A stretch of 64,000 nt of DNA from Pseudomonas urmiensis. Its GTDB lineage: Bacteria > Pseudomonadota > Gammaproteobacteria > Pseudomonadales > Pseudomonadaceae. Location of the stretch: contig NZ_JABWRE020000001.1 of NCBI RefSeq assembly GCF_014268815.2, positions 749,001 to 813,000 of the forward strand. Reading direction: 5' to 3'. The notes below the pieces were generated by a model, which did not search any database, was not told the origin of the DNA, and saw only the letters and a list, made by a program, of their open reading frames with translations. Of the stretch, positions 9,813-19,108 are shown one piece after another. The position numbers and the translations under genes are program-made. Numbering within the stretch: position 1 is the first letter of the stretch; every line of letters begins with the position of its first letter.

Positions 9813-11645
9813 TCAATCGACGCCGACAAAACCGCCAGTCTGGTGATGCCACAACCGCGCATACAGCCCTTGGTGCGCGAGCAGTTCGGCATGGGTTCCG
9901 CTTTCGACGATATGCCCTTTGTCCAGCACCACCAGCCGGTCCATCCGGGCGATGGTCGACAGCCGGTGGGCAATGGCAATCACCGTCTTGCCCTGCATCA
10001 GGGTCTCCAGGCTTTCCTGAATCGCCGCTTCCACCTCTGAGTCCAGCGCCGAGGTAGCCTCATCCATGATCAGGATCGGTGCGTTCTTCAACAGCACCCG
10101 GGCGATGGCGATACGCTGACGCTGTCCGCCAGACAGCTTGACCCCGCGCTCACCCACATGCGCATCGAAGCCAGTGCGCCCCTGGGCATCGGACAGCTGC
10201 GGGATGAACTCGTCGGCCCGTGCCCCGCGCACAGCTTCCCACAACGCCTGTTCGCTGGCATCGGGGCGGCCGTACAGCAGGTTGTCGCGGATCGAGCGGT
10301 GCAACAGCGAGGTGTCCTGGGTGATCATGCCGATCTGCGCGCGCAGGCTGGCCTGGTTCACTTCGGCGATGTCCTGGCCATCGATCAGGATGCGCCCGCT
10401 TTCCAGGTCGTACAGGCGTAGCAGCAGATTGACCAAGGTCGATTTGCCTGCCCCAGAGGGGCCGATCAGGCCGATCTTCTCGCCAGGGCGAATGTCCAGG
10501 TTGAGGCCGTCGATGACCTTGCCACCTTTGCCGTAATGGAAACCCACGTTGTCGAAGCGCACTGCACCGCGAGTGACCTTGAGCACCGGTGCGTTGGGGC
10601 TGTCGGTGACCGTCACCGGCTGGGCGATGGTTTGCAGGCCATCCTGGACCATGCCGATGTTCTCGAAGATGCCGTTGACCACCCACATGATCCAGCCGGA
10701 CATGTTGACGATACGAATCACCAGGCCAGTAGCCAGTGCGATGGCACCGACCGTGATCAGCGACTGGGTCCACAGCCACAGCGCAAGCCCTGTGGTGGTG
10801 ACGACCAGCAAGCCGTTGAGGGTGGTGATCACCACGTCCATGCTGGTCACCACGCGAGCGGCCAGCTGGGTTTTCTCGGTCTGCTCACGGATCGCCTCGC
10901 GGGCGTATTGCTGCTCGTAGTCGGTATGGGCGAACAGCTTGAGGGTGGCGATGTTGGTGTAGCCATCGACAATGCGCCCCATCAGCTTGGAGCGCGCATC
11001 GGAGGAAATCACCGAGCGCTCCTTGACCCGCGGCACGAAGTACAGCAAAGCGGCGATGTAGCAGGCGATCCACACCAGCAGCGGCAGCATCAGCCGCCAG
11101 TCAGCCTCGGCGAACAGCACCAGCGAGCTGATCGCGTAGATCAACACGTGCCACAGCGCATCCACCGCCTGCACCGCTGAGTCGCGCAGGGAGTTGCCGG
11201 TTTGCATGATGCGCTGGGCAATACGCCCGGCGAAGTCGCTCTGGAAGAAGTTCAGGCTCTGCTTGAGCACATAGGTGTGGTTCTGCCAGCGGATCAGGCT
11301 GGTCATCCCCGGGTTGATGGTCTGGTGCACCAGCAGGTCGTGCAGGCCGAAGAACACCGGACGCAGCAGCAGGACCACCACCAGCATCCAGATCAGCTCG
11401 CCACTGTGCTCGCTGAAGAAGTTGGCGTTGGGCGTGCCTTGGGCCAGGTCGATGATCCGGCTCAGGTAGCTGAACATGGCCACCTCGATCAACGAGGCGA
11501 CCAGGCCAACGATCAGCAGGGCCAAGAAGCTTGGCCACACCTGACGCAGGTAGTAGAGGTAGAACGGCCACACCGTGCTCGGAGGCGCCTCGCTCGGCGC
11601 TTCGCGGAAGATGTCGATCAATTGCTCGAAACGGCGGTACAGCAT
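9813..11645 (-). CDS. ABC transporter, fused permease/ATP-binding protein
   Basis: 610-residue half-transporter of the MsbA-like exporter type, expected to work as a homodimer in the inner membrane. The six-helix membrane domain covers about residues 25-340. The nucleotide-binding domain follows, with Walker A GPSGAGKST, signature LSGGQRQRIAIARVLL, Walker B LIMDEATSALD and the H-loop HRLST. The substrate is unknown. The ATG at 11645 follows AGGAGTTGTAAC. It is the last gene of an apparent four-gene operon (LysR, hydrolase, ppiA, ABC), an order I recall at P. aeruginosa PA3225-PA3228. Confidence 0.9.
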   Translation of the reverse strand: MLYRRFEQLIDIFREAPSEAPPSTVWPFYLYYLRQVWPSFLALLIVGLVASLIEVAMFSYLSRIIDLAQGTPNANFFSEHSGELIWMLVVVLLLRPVFFGLHDLLVHQTINPGMTSLIRWQNHTYVLKQSLNFFQSDFAGRIAQRIMQTGNSLRDSAVQAVDALWHVLIYAISSLVLFAEADWRLMLPLLVWIACYIAALLYFVPRVKERSVISSDARSKLMGRIVDGYTNIATLKLFAHTDYEQQYAREAIREQTEKTQLAARVVTSMDVVITTLNGLLVVTTTGLALWLWTQSLITVGAIALATGLVIRIVNMSGWIMWVVNGIFENIGMVQDGLQTIAQPVTVTDSPNAPVLKVTRGAVRFDNVGFHYGKGGKVIDGLNLDIRPGEKIGLIGPSGAGKSTLVNLLLRLYDLESGRILIDGQDIAEVNQASLRAQIGMITQDTSLLHRSIRDNLLYGRPDASEQALWEAVRGARADEFIPQLSDAQGRTGFDAHVGERGVKLSGGQRQRIAIARVLLKNAPILIMDEATSALDSEVEAAIQESLETLMQGKTVIAIAHRLSTIARMDRLVVLDKGHIVESGTHAELLAHQGLYARLWHHQTGGFVGVD

Positions 11646-11707
11646 GGGGGTTACAACTCCTGTTCTACCCGACCTGCAGGCGGTTCACATCCCTGTGAGG
11701 CCTGCAC

Positions 11708-12265
11708 TCAGTCGATGCGTTTGGCGGACTTGATGAACACCGGATCGGCCGGTACATCACGCATGCCCTTTTTGATAGTGGTCGGCGAATTGACGATCTG
11801 GTCAACCACGTCCATGCCTTTGGTGACCTTGCCGAACACGGCATATCCGGCATCGCGACCTGGGTCGAGGAAGGCGTTGTCGGCAACGTTGATGAAGAAC
11901 TGGCTGGTGGCCGAGTTCGGGTTGGAGGTGCGGGCCATGGACAGGGTGCCGCGGGCGTTATGCAGGCCATTGCTGGCTTCGTTGCGGATCGGGTCGTTGG
12001 TGTTCTTCTGCACCATCTGCTCGGTGAAGCCGCCGCCCTGGACCATGAAGCCTGGGATCACGCGGTGGAAGATGGTGTTGTTGTAGAAACCACTGTCGAC
12101 GTACTCAAGGAAGTTCTTGGTACTGATCGGCGCTTTTTCCGCGTTCAGCTCGATTTCGACCTGGCCGAAGCTGGTGTCGAGCAGAACGTGCGGGGTCTTG
12201 TCCGAGGCCATGACGCTGGTGGCGAAGGCAACCGAGCAGGCGGCGAGCAGGAGTTTTTTCAGCAT
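11708..12265 (-). CDS. ppiA: Periplasmic peptidyl-prolyl cis-trans isomerase A
   Basis: 185-residue cyclophilin. A Sec signal peptide ([20 protein letters not shown]) precedes a complete cyclophilin fold with [15 protein letters not shown], the [16 protein letters not shown] active-site region, and [16 protein letters not shown]. It catalyses proline isomerisation during folding of periplasmic and outer-membrane proteins. Its ATG overlaps the stop codon region of the upstream hydrolase by seven bases (12259-12265), which points to translational coupling in the LysR-hydrolase-ppiA-ABC operon. Confidence 0.94.
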   Translation of the reverse strand: MLKKLLLAACSVAFATSVMASDKTPHVLLDTSFGQVEIELNAEKAPISTKNFLEYVDSGFYNNTIFHRVIPGFMVQGGGFTEQMVQKNTNDPIRNEASNGLHNARGTLSMARTSNPNSATSQFFINVADNAFLDPGRDAGYAVFGKVTKGMDVVDQIVNSPTTIKKGMRDVPADPVFIKSAKRID

Positions 12266-13071
12266 GGGCTCAAAGATCCTTGAGAGGTGGAGGCGGCTGC
12301 AAGAAAGTGCAGCAGGGTCTGGTTGAAGACCTCGGGTTGATCGAGGGGTGTAGCGTGCCGGGAATCTTCTATGACTGCCAGTCTAGCCTGGGGTATCAAG
12401 GCGACGTAGCGCTGTTTCAGTTGTATCGGTGTGTAATCGTGGTCGGCGGCGATCACCAGGGTGGGACAGCCGATCTGGCCGATGCGTTCCGCCACGCCCC
12501 AGTCGACGATAGCGTCGAAGCTCTTGAGGTAGGCGCGCTTGTCGTTGCGTGCCCAGCGCTGGGCCATCTTCTGGCGAAGATCGGCTTGTTCGGGTTTGGG
12601 GAACAGCCGCTCGGCCAGGCCCTTGCCGACGGCTTCGACGCTGAGCAGACGCGCCAGGCCCCAGCGTTTTGCCCACCAGATCCAGTCGCTGCGGGTGCGT
12701 CGCTTGACCTCGGGGGCGCTGTTGACGATGCACAGGCTGCGTAGCCACTGCGGGTGGTCGACGGCAAACTGAAAGCCGATCATACCGCCCATCGACAGGC
12801 CAACGAAGTGCACTGGACCGGTGCGCAGGTGTTCGAGCAGGGCCAGCAGGTCTTCGCTGAAGGTGGCGATCTGATAGCCATCGCGGGGTTTGTCAGAGCG
12901 GCCGTGGCCGCGGATGTCCATCAGGATCACCCGATAGTGCCGGCTCAGCTCGGGCACCTGCAGCTCCCAGTCCTGGCAACTGGAGCCCAGCCCATGCAAC
13001 AGCACCAGGGGCTCGCCCTGGCCGTATTCCTCGTAATGCAGCGTGCATCCTTCGTGTTCGAAATAGGCCAT
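12259..13071 (-). CDS. Alpha/beta hydrolase
   Basis: 270-residue alpha/beta-hydrolase. Features are the oxyanion-loop motif LLHGLGSS, the nucleophile elbow GLSMGG (Ser near residue 97), an acidic residue in [10 protein letters not shown] and a C-terminal His in [12 protein letters not shown], together a standard Ser-Asp-His triad. The family includes esterases and dienelactone or 3-oxoadipate enol-lactone hydrolases; no pathway gene adjoins to fix the substrate. The ribosome binding site TGAGGA contains the stop codon of the upstream LysR gene (gap 11 bp), so the two are probably co-translated. Confidence 0.88.
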   Translation of the reverse strand: MAYFEHEGCTLHYEEYGQGEPLVLLHGLGSSCQDWELQVPELSRHYRVILMDIRGHGRSDKPRDGYQIATFSEDLLALLEHLRTGPVHFVGLSMGGMIGFQFAVDHPQWLRSLCIVNSAPEVKRRTRSDWIWWAKRWGLARLLSVEAVGKGLAERLFPKPEQADLRQKMAQRWARNDKRAYLKSFDAIVDWGVAERIGQIGCPTLVIAADHDYTPIQLKQRYVALIPQARLAVIEDSRHATPLDQPEVFNQTLLHFLAAASTSQGSLSPC

Positions 13072-13082
13072 GGGCGCGGTCC

Positions 13083-14006
13083 TCAGGCTTGCGGCGGGGC
13101 TGCGAAGGGCACGTCCAGGGGCGCAGTGTCGAAATTGCGCAGCAGGTCGATGAGGATCTGCGTGGCCGGGCCCAGGGTCTTTTCCTTGCTGGAGTAAAGG
13201 TAGAACAGTGGATGGCGACTGCCACCCTGGTCCAGCGGCAATGGCTTGAGCACGCCGTCGCGCAGCTCGCGCTCGATCATGTGTCGAGGCAGCCAGGCAA
13301 AGCCCAGGCCGCTGCTGACGAAGGTGGCCGCAGTGCCCAGGCTACCGACCGTCCAGCGTTGTTCAGCGCCCAGCCAGCCGACATCCTTGGGTTGCGCGCG
13401 GCCAGAGTCACGGATTACCACCTGCAACTGGCTCTCCAGGTCCTGGAAGGTAATCTCCCGGCCCAGGCGGTGCAGGCTGTGTTCCGGGTGGGCGACGGCG
13501 ACGAACTCCACCGAGCTCAGTTCGGTGCCCAGGTAGCCGCCGATGCTGAAGCTGCTGATCGCAAGGTCGGCGATGCCTTCATGCAGGACTTCCTCGACCC
13601 CAGACAGCACCTCTTCGCGCAGCCGCACGCGGCAGCCACGGCTCTGCGGCATGAACGCGCTCAAGGCGCGCACCAGGCGGGCGCTGGGGTAGGCGGCATC
13701 GACCACCACGCGCACCTCGGCCTCCCAGCCTTGTTCCATGTGATGGGCCAGGTCTTCGAGCTGGCTGGCCTGCTTGACCAGGTGGCGCGAGCGGCGCAGC
13801 AGGACGTTACCGGCCTCGGTCAGCACGGCTTTGCGCCCGTCGATGCGCAGCAACGGCACGCCAAGTTGCTCCTGCATGCGTGCCACTGTGTAGCTGACCG
13901 ACGATTGTGAGCGGTGCAGGGCCTCGGCGGCCTGGGCAAACCCTCCGTGATCGACCACTGCCTGCAGGGTTCGCCACTGATCCAGGGTTACGCGCGGCGC
14001 TTTCAT
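13083..14006 (-). CDS. LysR-family transcriptional regulator
   Basis: 307-residue LysR regulator. The ATG at 14006 follows GGAGCTGAAG and gives the usual start of the winged helix-turn-helix (TLDQWRTLQAVVDHGGFAQAAEALHRSQSSVS). The effector-binding domain covers about residues 90-295. It heads the minus-strand operon with the hydrolase, ppiA and the ABC transporter, and lies 48 bp from the divergent secreted-protein gene, with azoR beyond. Control of azoR or of its own operon is a reasonable guess only. Confidence 0.9.
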   Translation of the reverse strand: MKAPRVTLDQWRTLQAVVDHGGFAQAAEALHRSQSSVSYTVARMQEQLGVPLLRIDGRKAVLTEAGNVLLRRSRHLVKQASQLEDLAHHMEQGWEAEVRVVVDAAYPSARLVRALSAFMPQSRGCRVRLREEVLSGVEEVLHEGIADLAISSFSIGGYLGTELSSVEFVAVAHPEHSLHRLGREITFQDLESQLQVVIRDSGRAQPKDVGWLGAEQRWTVGSLGTAATFVSSGLGFAWLPRHMIERELRDGVLKPLPLDQGGSRHPLFYLYSSKEKTLGPATQILIDLLRNFDTAPLDVPFAAPPQA

Positions 14007-14054
14007 CTTCAGCTCCTGTTGTCCTAAGCTGCGCTCTTTCAAGGAGAGCGCTCT

Positions 14055-14369
14055 ATGAAGAAAAGTTGTGTGGCATTACTGCTGTGCCTGCCCCTTACCG
14101 CCATGGCATACCCCATCGATGTCGACAAGCAGCTGACCGGGGTCAAGGTCGACTACACCGCCTACGACACGGCCTACGACATCGGCAGCATCTCGCTGAA
14201 CAACTATGGAGAGGTTGCGGCGTCGTGCAAGGTCACTTTCCGCAACGGCCCGGAAGCGCCACGGGTGCGTCGGGTCAATGTGCCGGCCAAGCAAAGCGTG
14301 GACGTTACCGCCAAGTTCAACCGGCAGATCATCAAGCTGCGGATCGGTTTGAGCTGTAAACCGGAATAA
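14055..14369 (+). CDS. Small secreted protein of unknown function
   Basis: 104 residues with a clear signal peptide (MKKSCVALLLCLPLTAMA) and a mature domain of about 86 residues predicted to be beta-rich, with two Cys (in AASCKVTF and LSCKPE) able to form a disulphide. The start codon follows GGAGAGCGCTCT. I do not recognise an enzyme motif. Homologues in Pseudomonas are, as far as I recall, sometimes labelled 3-phosphoglycerate kinase; this is not credible for a 104-residue exported protein. It sits between the LysR gene and azoR. Confidence 0.85.
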   Translation: MKKSCVALLLCLPLTAMAYPIDVDKQLTGVKVDYTAYDTAYDIGSISLNNYGEVAASCKVTFRNGPEAPRVRRVNVPAKQSVDVTAKFNRQIIKLRIGLSCKPE

Positions 14370-14379
14370 AACAGATTAG

Positions 14380-14428
14380 TCGATAGATTGAACCCACTTT
14401 TTACGCTTTTTTATCGATAGGTCAACCC
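14380..14428. promoter_or_regulatory. Imperfect direct repeats upstream of azoR
   Basis: TCGATAGATTGAACCC at 14380-14395 and TCGATAGGTCAACCC at 14414-14428 form a direct repeat with 34-bp spacing, about three helical turns, 50-100 bp upstream of the azoR start. The spacing suits a regulator binding one DNA face, such as the nearby LysR protein. This is inference without experimental support. Confidence 0.35.
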
Positions 14429-14477
14429 TTAATCTTTCCTCCATCGAATCGCACCCTATTTGCCGATGGAGGCACCC

Positions 14478-15077
14478 ATGTCCCGCGTATTGATCATCGA
14501 AAGCAGCGCCCGCCAGCAGGACTCCGTTTCGCGTCAATTGACCCGAGATTTCATTGGCCAATGGCAAGCGGCGCATCCGGCCGACGACATCAATGTGCGT
14601 GACTTGGCGGTGACTCCAGTGCCGCACCTGGACGCCCACCTGCTGGGTGGCTGGATGAAGCCTGAGGAACAACGCTCACAGATCGAGCGCGAAGCCCTGG
14701 CGCGTTCCAACGAATTGACCGATGAACTGCTGGCCGCCGATGTACTGGTGATGGCTGCCCCCATGTACAACTTCACCATTCCGAGCACGCTCAAGGCTTG
14801 GCTCGATCATGTCCTGCGCGCCGGTATCACCTTCAAGTACACCCCGACCGGTCCACAGGGCCTGCTGACGGGCAAGCGTGCCATTGTCCTGACTGCCCGC
14901 GGTGGTATTCATGCCGGCGCCACCAGCGACCATCAGGAACCGTACCTGCGCCAGGTCATGGCCTTCATTGGTATCCATGACGTGACTTTCATTCATGCCG
15001 AAGGCCTGAACATGAGCGGCGACTTCCACGAGAAGGGGCTGAACCAGGCCAAGGCCAAACTGGCTGCGGTGGCCTGA
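14478..15077 (+). CDS. azoR: FMN-dependent NADH azoreductase
   Basis: 199-residue flavodoxin-fold reductase. The start at 14478 has GATGGAGGCACCC directly upstream. The typical AzoR elements are present: an FMN-binding N terminus VLIIESSARQQDSVSRQLT, MAAPMYNFTIPSTLKAWLDHVLRAG in the middle, and ARGGIHAG. The enzyme reduces azo compounds and quinones with NADH in the cytoplasm. It lies downstream of the small secreted protein and a LysR gene, an order I recall for azoR3 of P. aeruginosa. A good intrinsic terminator follows at 15127-15157. Confidence 0.93.
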   Translation: MSRVLIIESSARQQDSVSRQLTRDFIGQWQAAHPADDINVRDLAVTPVPHLDAHLLGGWMKPEEQRSQIEREALARSNELTDELLAADVLVMAAPMYNFTIPSTLKAWLDHVLRAGITFKYTPTGPQGLLTGKRAIVLTARGGIHAGATSDHQEPYLRQVMAFIGIHDVTFIHAEGLNMSGDFHEKGLNQAKAKLAAVA

Positions 15078-15126
15078 GTGCCGACTAATTCCCAACCCTG
15101 ACACCTGTTGCTCCTTGGGTGTGCCT

Positions 15127-15157
15127 GCCCGGCCAGATGATGGTCGGGCTTTTTTAT
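15127..15157 (+). terminator. Intrinsic terminator after azoR
   Basis: Nine-base-pair stem GCCCGGCCA/TGGTCGGGC (one G-T pair) with loop GATGA, followed by a run of seven T at 15150-15156. This is a textbook Rho-independent terminator on the plus strand. Confidence 0.88.
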
Positions 15158-15188
15158 GCCTGGAGTTTTTTAGCGCCTGGTCCGGCCT

Positions 15189-15264
15189 GATCGCGGGGCA
15201 AGCCCGCTCCCACGTGTATTGCGCCGTCCGCCATACCCGTGGGAGCGGGCTTGCCCCGCGATCA
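15189..15264. repeat. REPIN
   Basis: Inverted REP pair: ATCGCGGGGCAAGCCCGC and onward at 15189-15213, and GTGGGAGCGGGCTTGCCCCG and onward at 15238-15264, with a 24-bp spacer. It lies between the azoR terminator and the DMT transporter gene. Confidence 0.9.
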
Positions 15265-15335
15265 GGGCGCTACGCCAAGTTGATCGGTTTTTGCCAACCG
15301 GCTAAGGTCGCCGCCTTGATTTACGAGAGAGCACC

Positions 15336-16214
15336 ATGGGCTACCTGATTATCGTCGCGCTGATCCAGGCGTTTTCCTTCAGCCTGATCGGCGAATACCT
15401 GGCCGGGCATGTCGACAGCTATTTCGCGGTCTTGGCACGGGTGGTGTTGGCCGGCCTGGTGTTCCTGCCGCTCACCCGCTGGCGTCAGGTCGAACCGCGC
15501 TTCATGCGCTCGATGCTGCTGATCGGCGCATTGCAGTACGGCATCACCTACGTCTGCCTGTACTTGAGTTTCCGCGTGCTGACCGTGCCGGAAGTGCTGC
15601 TGTTCACCATTCTCACGCCGCTGCACGTGACCCTCATCGAAGATGCGCTGAACCGCCGCTTCAACCCTTGGGCGCTGCTCGCTGCACTGGTCGCGGTCGC
15701 GGGTGCGGCGGTGATCCGTATGGACAGCATCAGCGGCGACTTCTTCATCGGCTTCCTATTGCTGCAATTGGCCAACTTCACTTATGCCGCCGGCCAGGTG
15801 CTGTACCGTCATCTGGTCGCCCGTAATCCAAGCGATCTGCCGCATTACAAGCGGTTCGGCTACTTCTACCTGGGCGCGTTGATCGTGGTGTTGCCAGCGT
15901 TCCTGCTGTTTGGCAATGCCCAGCACCTGCCGAGCACCGATGTCCAGTGGCTGGTGCTGCTGTTCCTGGGTTTGTGTCCGACTGCGCTGGGTTTGTACTG
16001 GTGGAACAAGGGCGCCTGCCTGGTTTCTGGCGCTACTTTGGCGGTAATGAACAACCTGCATGTGCCGGTCGGGCTGCTGCTCAATTTGCTGATCTGGAAT
16101 CAGCACGAGCCGCTGGGGCGATTGTTCATTGGCGGCGCGGTGATTCTGGCCTCGGTGTGGCTCAGTCGCTTGGGCGGCAGTCGGACTGCTCGCTCGCAGC
16201 AGACCTCCACCTGA
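15336..16214 (+). CDS. EamA/DMT-family transporter
   Basis: 292-residue inner-membrane protein with about ten hydrophobic helices arranged as two EamA repeats (about residues 5-140 and 150-285). It is a drug/metabolite transporter, usually an exporter of amino acids or other small metabolites; the substrate is unknown. The start has GAGAG five bases upstream. It is monocistronic, between a REPIN and a bidirectional terminator shared with the convergent mechanosensitive channel gene. Confidence 0.87.
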   Translation: MGYLIIVALIQAFSFSLIGEYLAGHVDSYFAVLARVVLAGLVFLPLTRWRQVEPRFMRSMLLIGALQYGITYVCLYLSFRVLTVPEVLLFTILTPLHVTLIEDALNRRFNPWALLAALVAVAGAAVIRMDSISGDFFIGFLLLQLANFTYAAGQVLYRHLVARNPSDLPHYKRFGYFYLGALIVVLPAFLLFGNAQHLPSTDVQWLVLLFLGLCPTALGLYWWNKGACLVSGATLAVMNNLHVPVGLLLNLLIWNQHEPLGRLFIGGAVILASVWLSRLGGSRTARSQQTST

Positions 16215-16233
16215 TCTAGACACTGCATGTAAA

Positions 16234-16256
16234 AAAGGCGCCTGTTTGGCGCCTTT
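16234..16256 (-). terminator. Bidirectional intrinsic terminator
   Basis: Perfect nine-base stem AAAGGCGCC/GGCGCCTTT with a five-base loop between convergent genes. On the minus strand it is followed by further T residues (six-A run at 16231-16236 read in reverse), so it mainly ends the channel gene; it can also serve the DMT gene. Confidence 0.88.
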
Positions 16257-16262
16257 GGTTCT

Positions 16263-17564
16263 TCAAGCCTCTGCGGTTTCTGTAAGGCGCTGCGCCTGCG
16301 TTTCGATTGGCGCTCGGGCGGCAAGCCCTGCACGCATGTCATTGCCGCTGGGCTGCTGATACAGACTCAGGCCAAACTCCGGCAGCACGGCCAACAGATA
16401 ATCGAAGATATCGCCCTGGATGCGCTCGTAATCCGCCCAGGCCGTGGTGCGGGTGAAGCAGTAGATCTCCAAGGGCACCCCCTCAGCGGTTGTCTGCATC
16501 TGCCGCACCATGCAGGTCATGCTTTGCTGCACGTCAGGATGGTTCTGCAAATAGGCCAGGGCAAACGCACGGAAAGTACCGATGTTGGTCAGCCGCCGCC
16601 GGTTAGCCGACAACTCGGCTACGGGTCCCAGCGCTTCGTTCCAGTTCTGCAGTTCCTGGCGCTTGCTGGCCAGGTAATCACCGAGCAAGCGTACCTGGGT
16701 CAGGCGCTGTTCTTCCTCGCGGGTCAAGAAGCGGACACCGGCAGCATCGATGAACAGGCTGCGTTTGATCCGTCGCCCACCAGACTGCTGCATGCCGCGC
16801 CAGTTGCGGAACGACTCGCTCATCAGGCGCCAGGTCGGGATGGAAACGATGGTCTTGTCGAAGTTCTGCACCTTGACCGTGTGCAGGGTGATGTCCACCA
16901 CATCGCCATCAGCGCCGACCTGGGGCATTTCGATCCAGTCGCCGACGTGAAGCATGTCGTTGCTGGTCAGCTGTACGCTGGCCACGAATGACAGCAAGGT
17001 GTCCTTGTACACCAACAGCAGCACCGCCGACATGGCGCCCAGGCCCGATAGCAGTAACAGCGGCGAGCGGTCGATCAGGGTGGCGATGATGACGATGACG
17101 CTGAGCACCCACAGCACCATCTTGGCCAACTGCACATAGCCCTTGATCGAGCGGGTGCGGGCATGCTCGGTGCGGGCGTAGATGTCCAGCAGGGCATCGA
17201 GCAGGCAGGAAACCGCCAGGGTCATGAACAGCAGGGTGAACGCCAGGGCAACATTGCCGAGAAAGTGCTGGGCGGTGGTGCCAAGCTCCGGGACCAGCTT
17301 CAGGCCGAACTGGATGATCAGCGAAGGGGTGGTCTGCGCCAGGCGATGAAACACCTTGTTGTGGCGCAGGTCGTCGAGCCACTTCAGCGCTTGTTGACGG
17401 GCCAGCAGGCGGCTGGTGTGCAGCACCAGGAAGCGCGCCAGGCGACCGAGTACTAGGGAGATCAGCAGCAGTACCGCCAGGCCCAGGGCAGAATGCAGCA
17501 GCGGATGTTGGTCCAGGGTGCCCCAGAGGTCGAGGGTGTCGTGCCAGAGTCGTTGAATGTCCAT
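16263..17564 (-). CDS. MscS-family mechanosensitive channel (YbdG type)
   Basis: 433-residue inner-membrane protein with five hydrophobic segments in the first 190 residues. The MscS pore helix and beta domain follow (LLLVYKDTLLSFVASVQLTSNDMLHVGDWIEM, then VVDITLHTVKVQNFDKTIVSIPTW), and a soluble C-terminal domain begins at about residue 270. The sequence is closest in my judgement to E. coli YbdG, a low-conductance osmotic channel. The ATG at 17564 lies in a divergent arrangement with the helicase gene. Confidence 0.87.
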   Translation of the reverse strand: MDIQRLWHDTLDLWGTLDQHPLLHSALGLAVLLLISLVLGRLARFLVLHTSRLLARQQALKWLDDLRHNKVFHRLAQTTPSLIIQFGLKLVPELGTTAQHFLGNVALAFTLLFMTLAVSCLLDALLDIYARTEHARTRSIKGYVQLAKMVLWVLSVIVIIATLIDRSPLLLLSGLGAMSAVLLLVYKDTLLSFVASVQLTSNDMLHVGDWIEMPQVGADGDVVDITLHTVKVQNFDKTIVSIPTWRLMSESFRNWRGMQQSGGRRIKRSLFIDAAGVRFLTREEEQRLTQVRLLGDYLASKRQELQNWNEALGPVAELSANRRRLTNIGTFRAFALAYLQNHPDVQQSMTCMVRQMQTTAEGVPLEIYCFTRTTAWADYERIQGDIFDYLLAVLPEFGLSLYQQPSGNDMRAGLAARAPIETQAQRLTETAEA

Positions 17565-17707
17565 GAGCGTTACAGCGGTCTATGTTGCGGAACGAGGCAC
17601 GATTAGAGCGCGGATCGGCCAAAAGTTGCTAAAAGAAAATTCGGTTATGGCGGCGGAAAACGTTACCCTATGCAACTGAATTTACGTACTTGCCCGAGGT
17701 TGTCCCC

Positions 17708-19030
17708 GTGTTTTCCCAATTCGCCCTGCATGAACGCCTGCTCAAAGCCGTGGCCGAGCTGAACTTTGTCGAGCCGACTCCGGTGCAGGCGGCGGCCATC
17801 CCCCTGGCGTTGCAAGGGCGTGACCTGCGGGTGACGGCGCAGACCGGCAGCGGCAAGACCGCAGCTTTCGTCCTGCCGATGCTCAACCGCCTGGCTGACC
17901 TGGGTGGCCCGCGCGTTGAAATCCGTGCGTTGATCCTGCTGCCGACCCGCGAACTGGCCCAGCAGACCTTGAAACAGGTGCAACTGTTCTCCCAGTTCAC
18001 CTACATCAAGTCTGGCCTGGTCACCGGCGGCGAAGACTTCAAGGAACAGGCTGCACTGTTGCGCAAGGTGCCGGACGTGCTGATTGGCACCCCAGGCCGC
18101 CTGCTCGAGCATCTGAACGCCGGCAACCTCGACCTCTCCCACGTTCAGGTCATGGTGCTGGACGAGGCTGACCGCATGCTCGACATGGGCTTTGCCGAAG
18201 ACATGGAGCGCCTGTGCAAAGAGTGCGAGAACCGCGAGCAGACCCTGCTCTTCTCCGCCACCACCGGCGGCGCAGCGCTGCGCGACATCATTGGCAAAGT
18301 GCTGAAAAACCCTGAGCACCTGATGCTCAACAGCGTCTCGCAGTTGGCCGAAGGCACTCGTCAGCAGATCATCACCGCCGACCACGACCAGCACAAAGAG
18401 AAGATCGTTCAGTGGCTGCTGGACAACGAGACCTTCCAGAAGGCGATCATTTTCACCAATACCCGCGCCCTGGCTGACCGCGTCTATGGTCATCTGGTGG
18501 CCAAGGATGTCAAAGCCTTCGTGCTGCACGGCGAGAAGGACCAGAAAGACCGCAAGCTGGCCATCGAGCGCTTCAAGCAGGGTGGCTCCAAGGTACTAGT
18601 CGCCACTGACGTGGCGGCACGTGGCCTGGACATCGACGGCCTGGACCTGGTGATCAACTTCGACATGCCGCGCAGCGGCGACGAATACGTGCACCGCATT
18701 GGCCGTACTGGCCGGGCCGGTGGCGAAGGTCTGGCGATCTCGCTGATCACCCACAACGACTGGAACTTGATGTCGAGCATCGAACGCTACCTCAAGCAGC
18801 AGTTCGAGCGCCGAGTGATCAAAGAGGTCAAAGGCACCTACAGCGGGCCGAAGAAGGTCAAGGCTTCCGGCAAGGCTGCCGGCGTCAAGAAAAAGAAAGT
18901 CGACAAGAAAACCGGCGACAAGAAGGCCGCCGCCAAGCGCAAGCCTACCGCCAAGCCACGGCCAAACGCACCGCTGACCAGCTCCGATGGCATGGCGCCG
19001 CTGAAAAAGCGCGCGCCGAAGGCTGAGTAA
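17708..19030 (+). CDS. DEAD-box ATP-dependent RNA helicase (RhlE/SrmB-like)
   Basis: 440 residues from a GTG at 17708 preceded by CGAGG; the alternative TTG at 17690 is poorer. The ordered motifs are the Q motif (PTPVQAAAIP), AQTGSGKT, PTRELAQQ, VLDEADRMLDMG, SAT, ATDVAARGLD and HRIGRTGRAG. The C-terminal tail of about 75 residues is very basic (lysine-rich from about residue 380), as in RhlE-type helicases that contact ribosomal or mRNA targets. Likely roles are ribosome assembly and RNA turnover. Assignment to a named paralogue needs a tree. Confidence 0.92.
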   Translation: MFSQFALHERLLKAVAELNFVEPTPVQAAAIPLALQGRDLRVTAQTGSGKTAAFVLPMLNRLADLGGPRVEIRALILLPTRELAQQTLKQVQLFSQFTYIKSGLVTGGEDFKEQAALLRKVPDVLIGTPGRLLEHLNAGNLDLSHVQVMVLDEADRMLDMGFAEDMERLCKECENREQTLLFSATTGGAALRDIIGKVLKNPEHLMLNSVSQLAEGTRQQIITADHDQHKEKIVQWLLDNETFQKAIIFTNTRALADRVYGHLVAKDVKAFVLHGEKDQKDRKLAIERFKQGGSKVLVATDVAARGLDIDGLDLVINFDMPRSGDEYVHRIGRTGRAGGEGLAISLITHNDWNLMSSIERYLKQQFERRVIKEVKGTYSGPKKVKASGKAAGVKKKKVDKKTGDKKAAAKRKPTAKPRPNAPLTSSDGMAPLKKRAPKAE

Positions 19031-19108
19031 GGCGTTCTCCAGGCAACTACCGGTCTGCCCTGGCTTTGCCTAGGACGGACCGGCGCCTTGCCCCTTGCCG
19101 CGATCACC

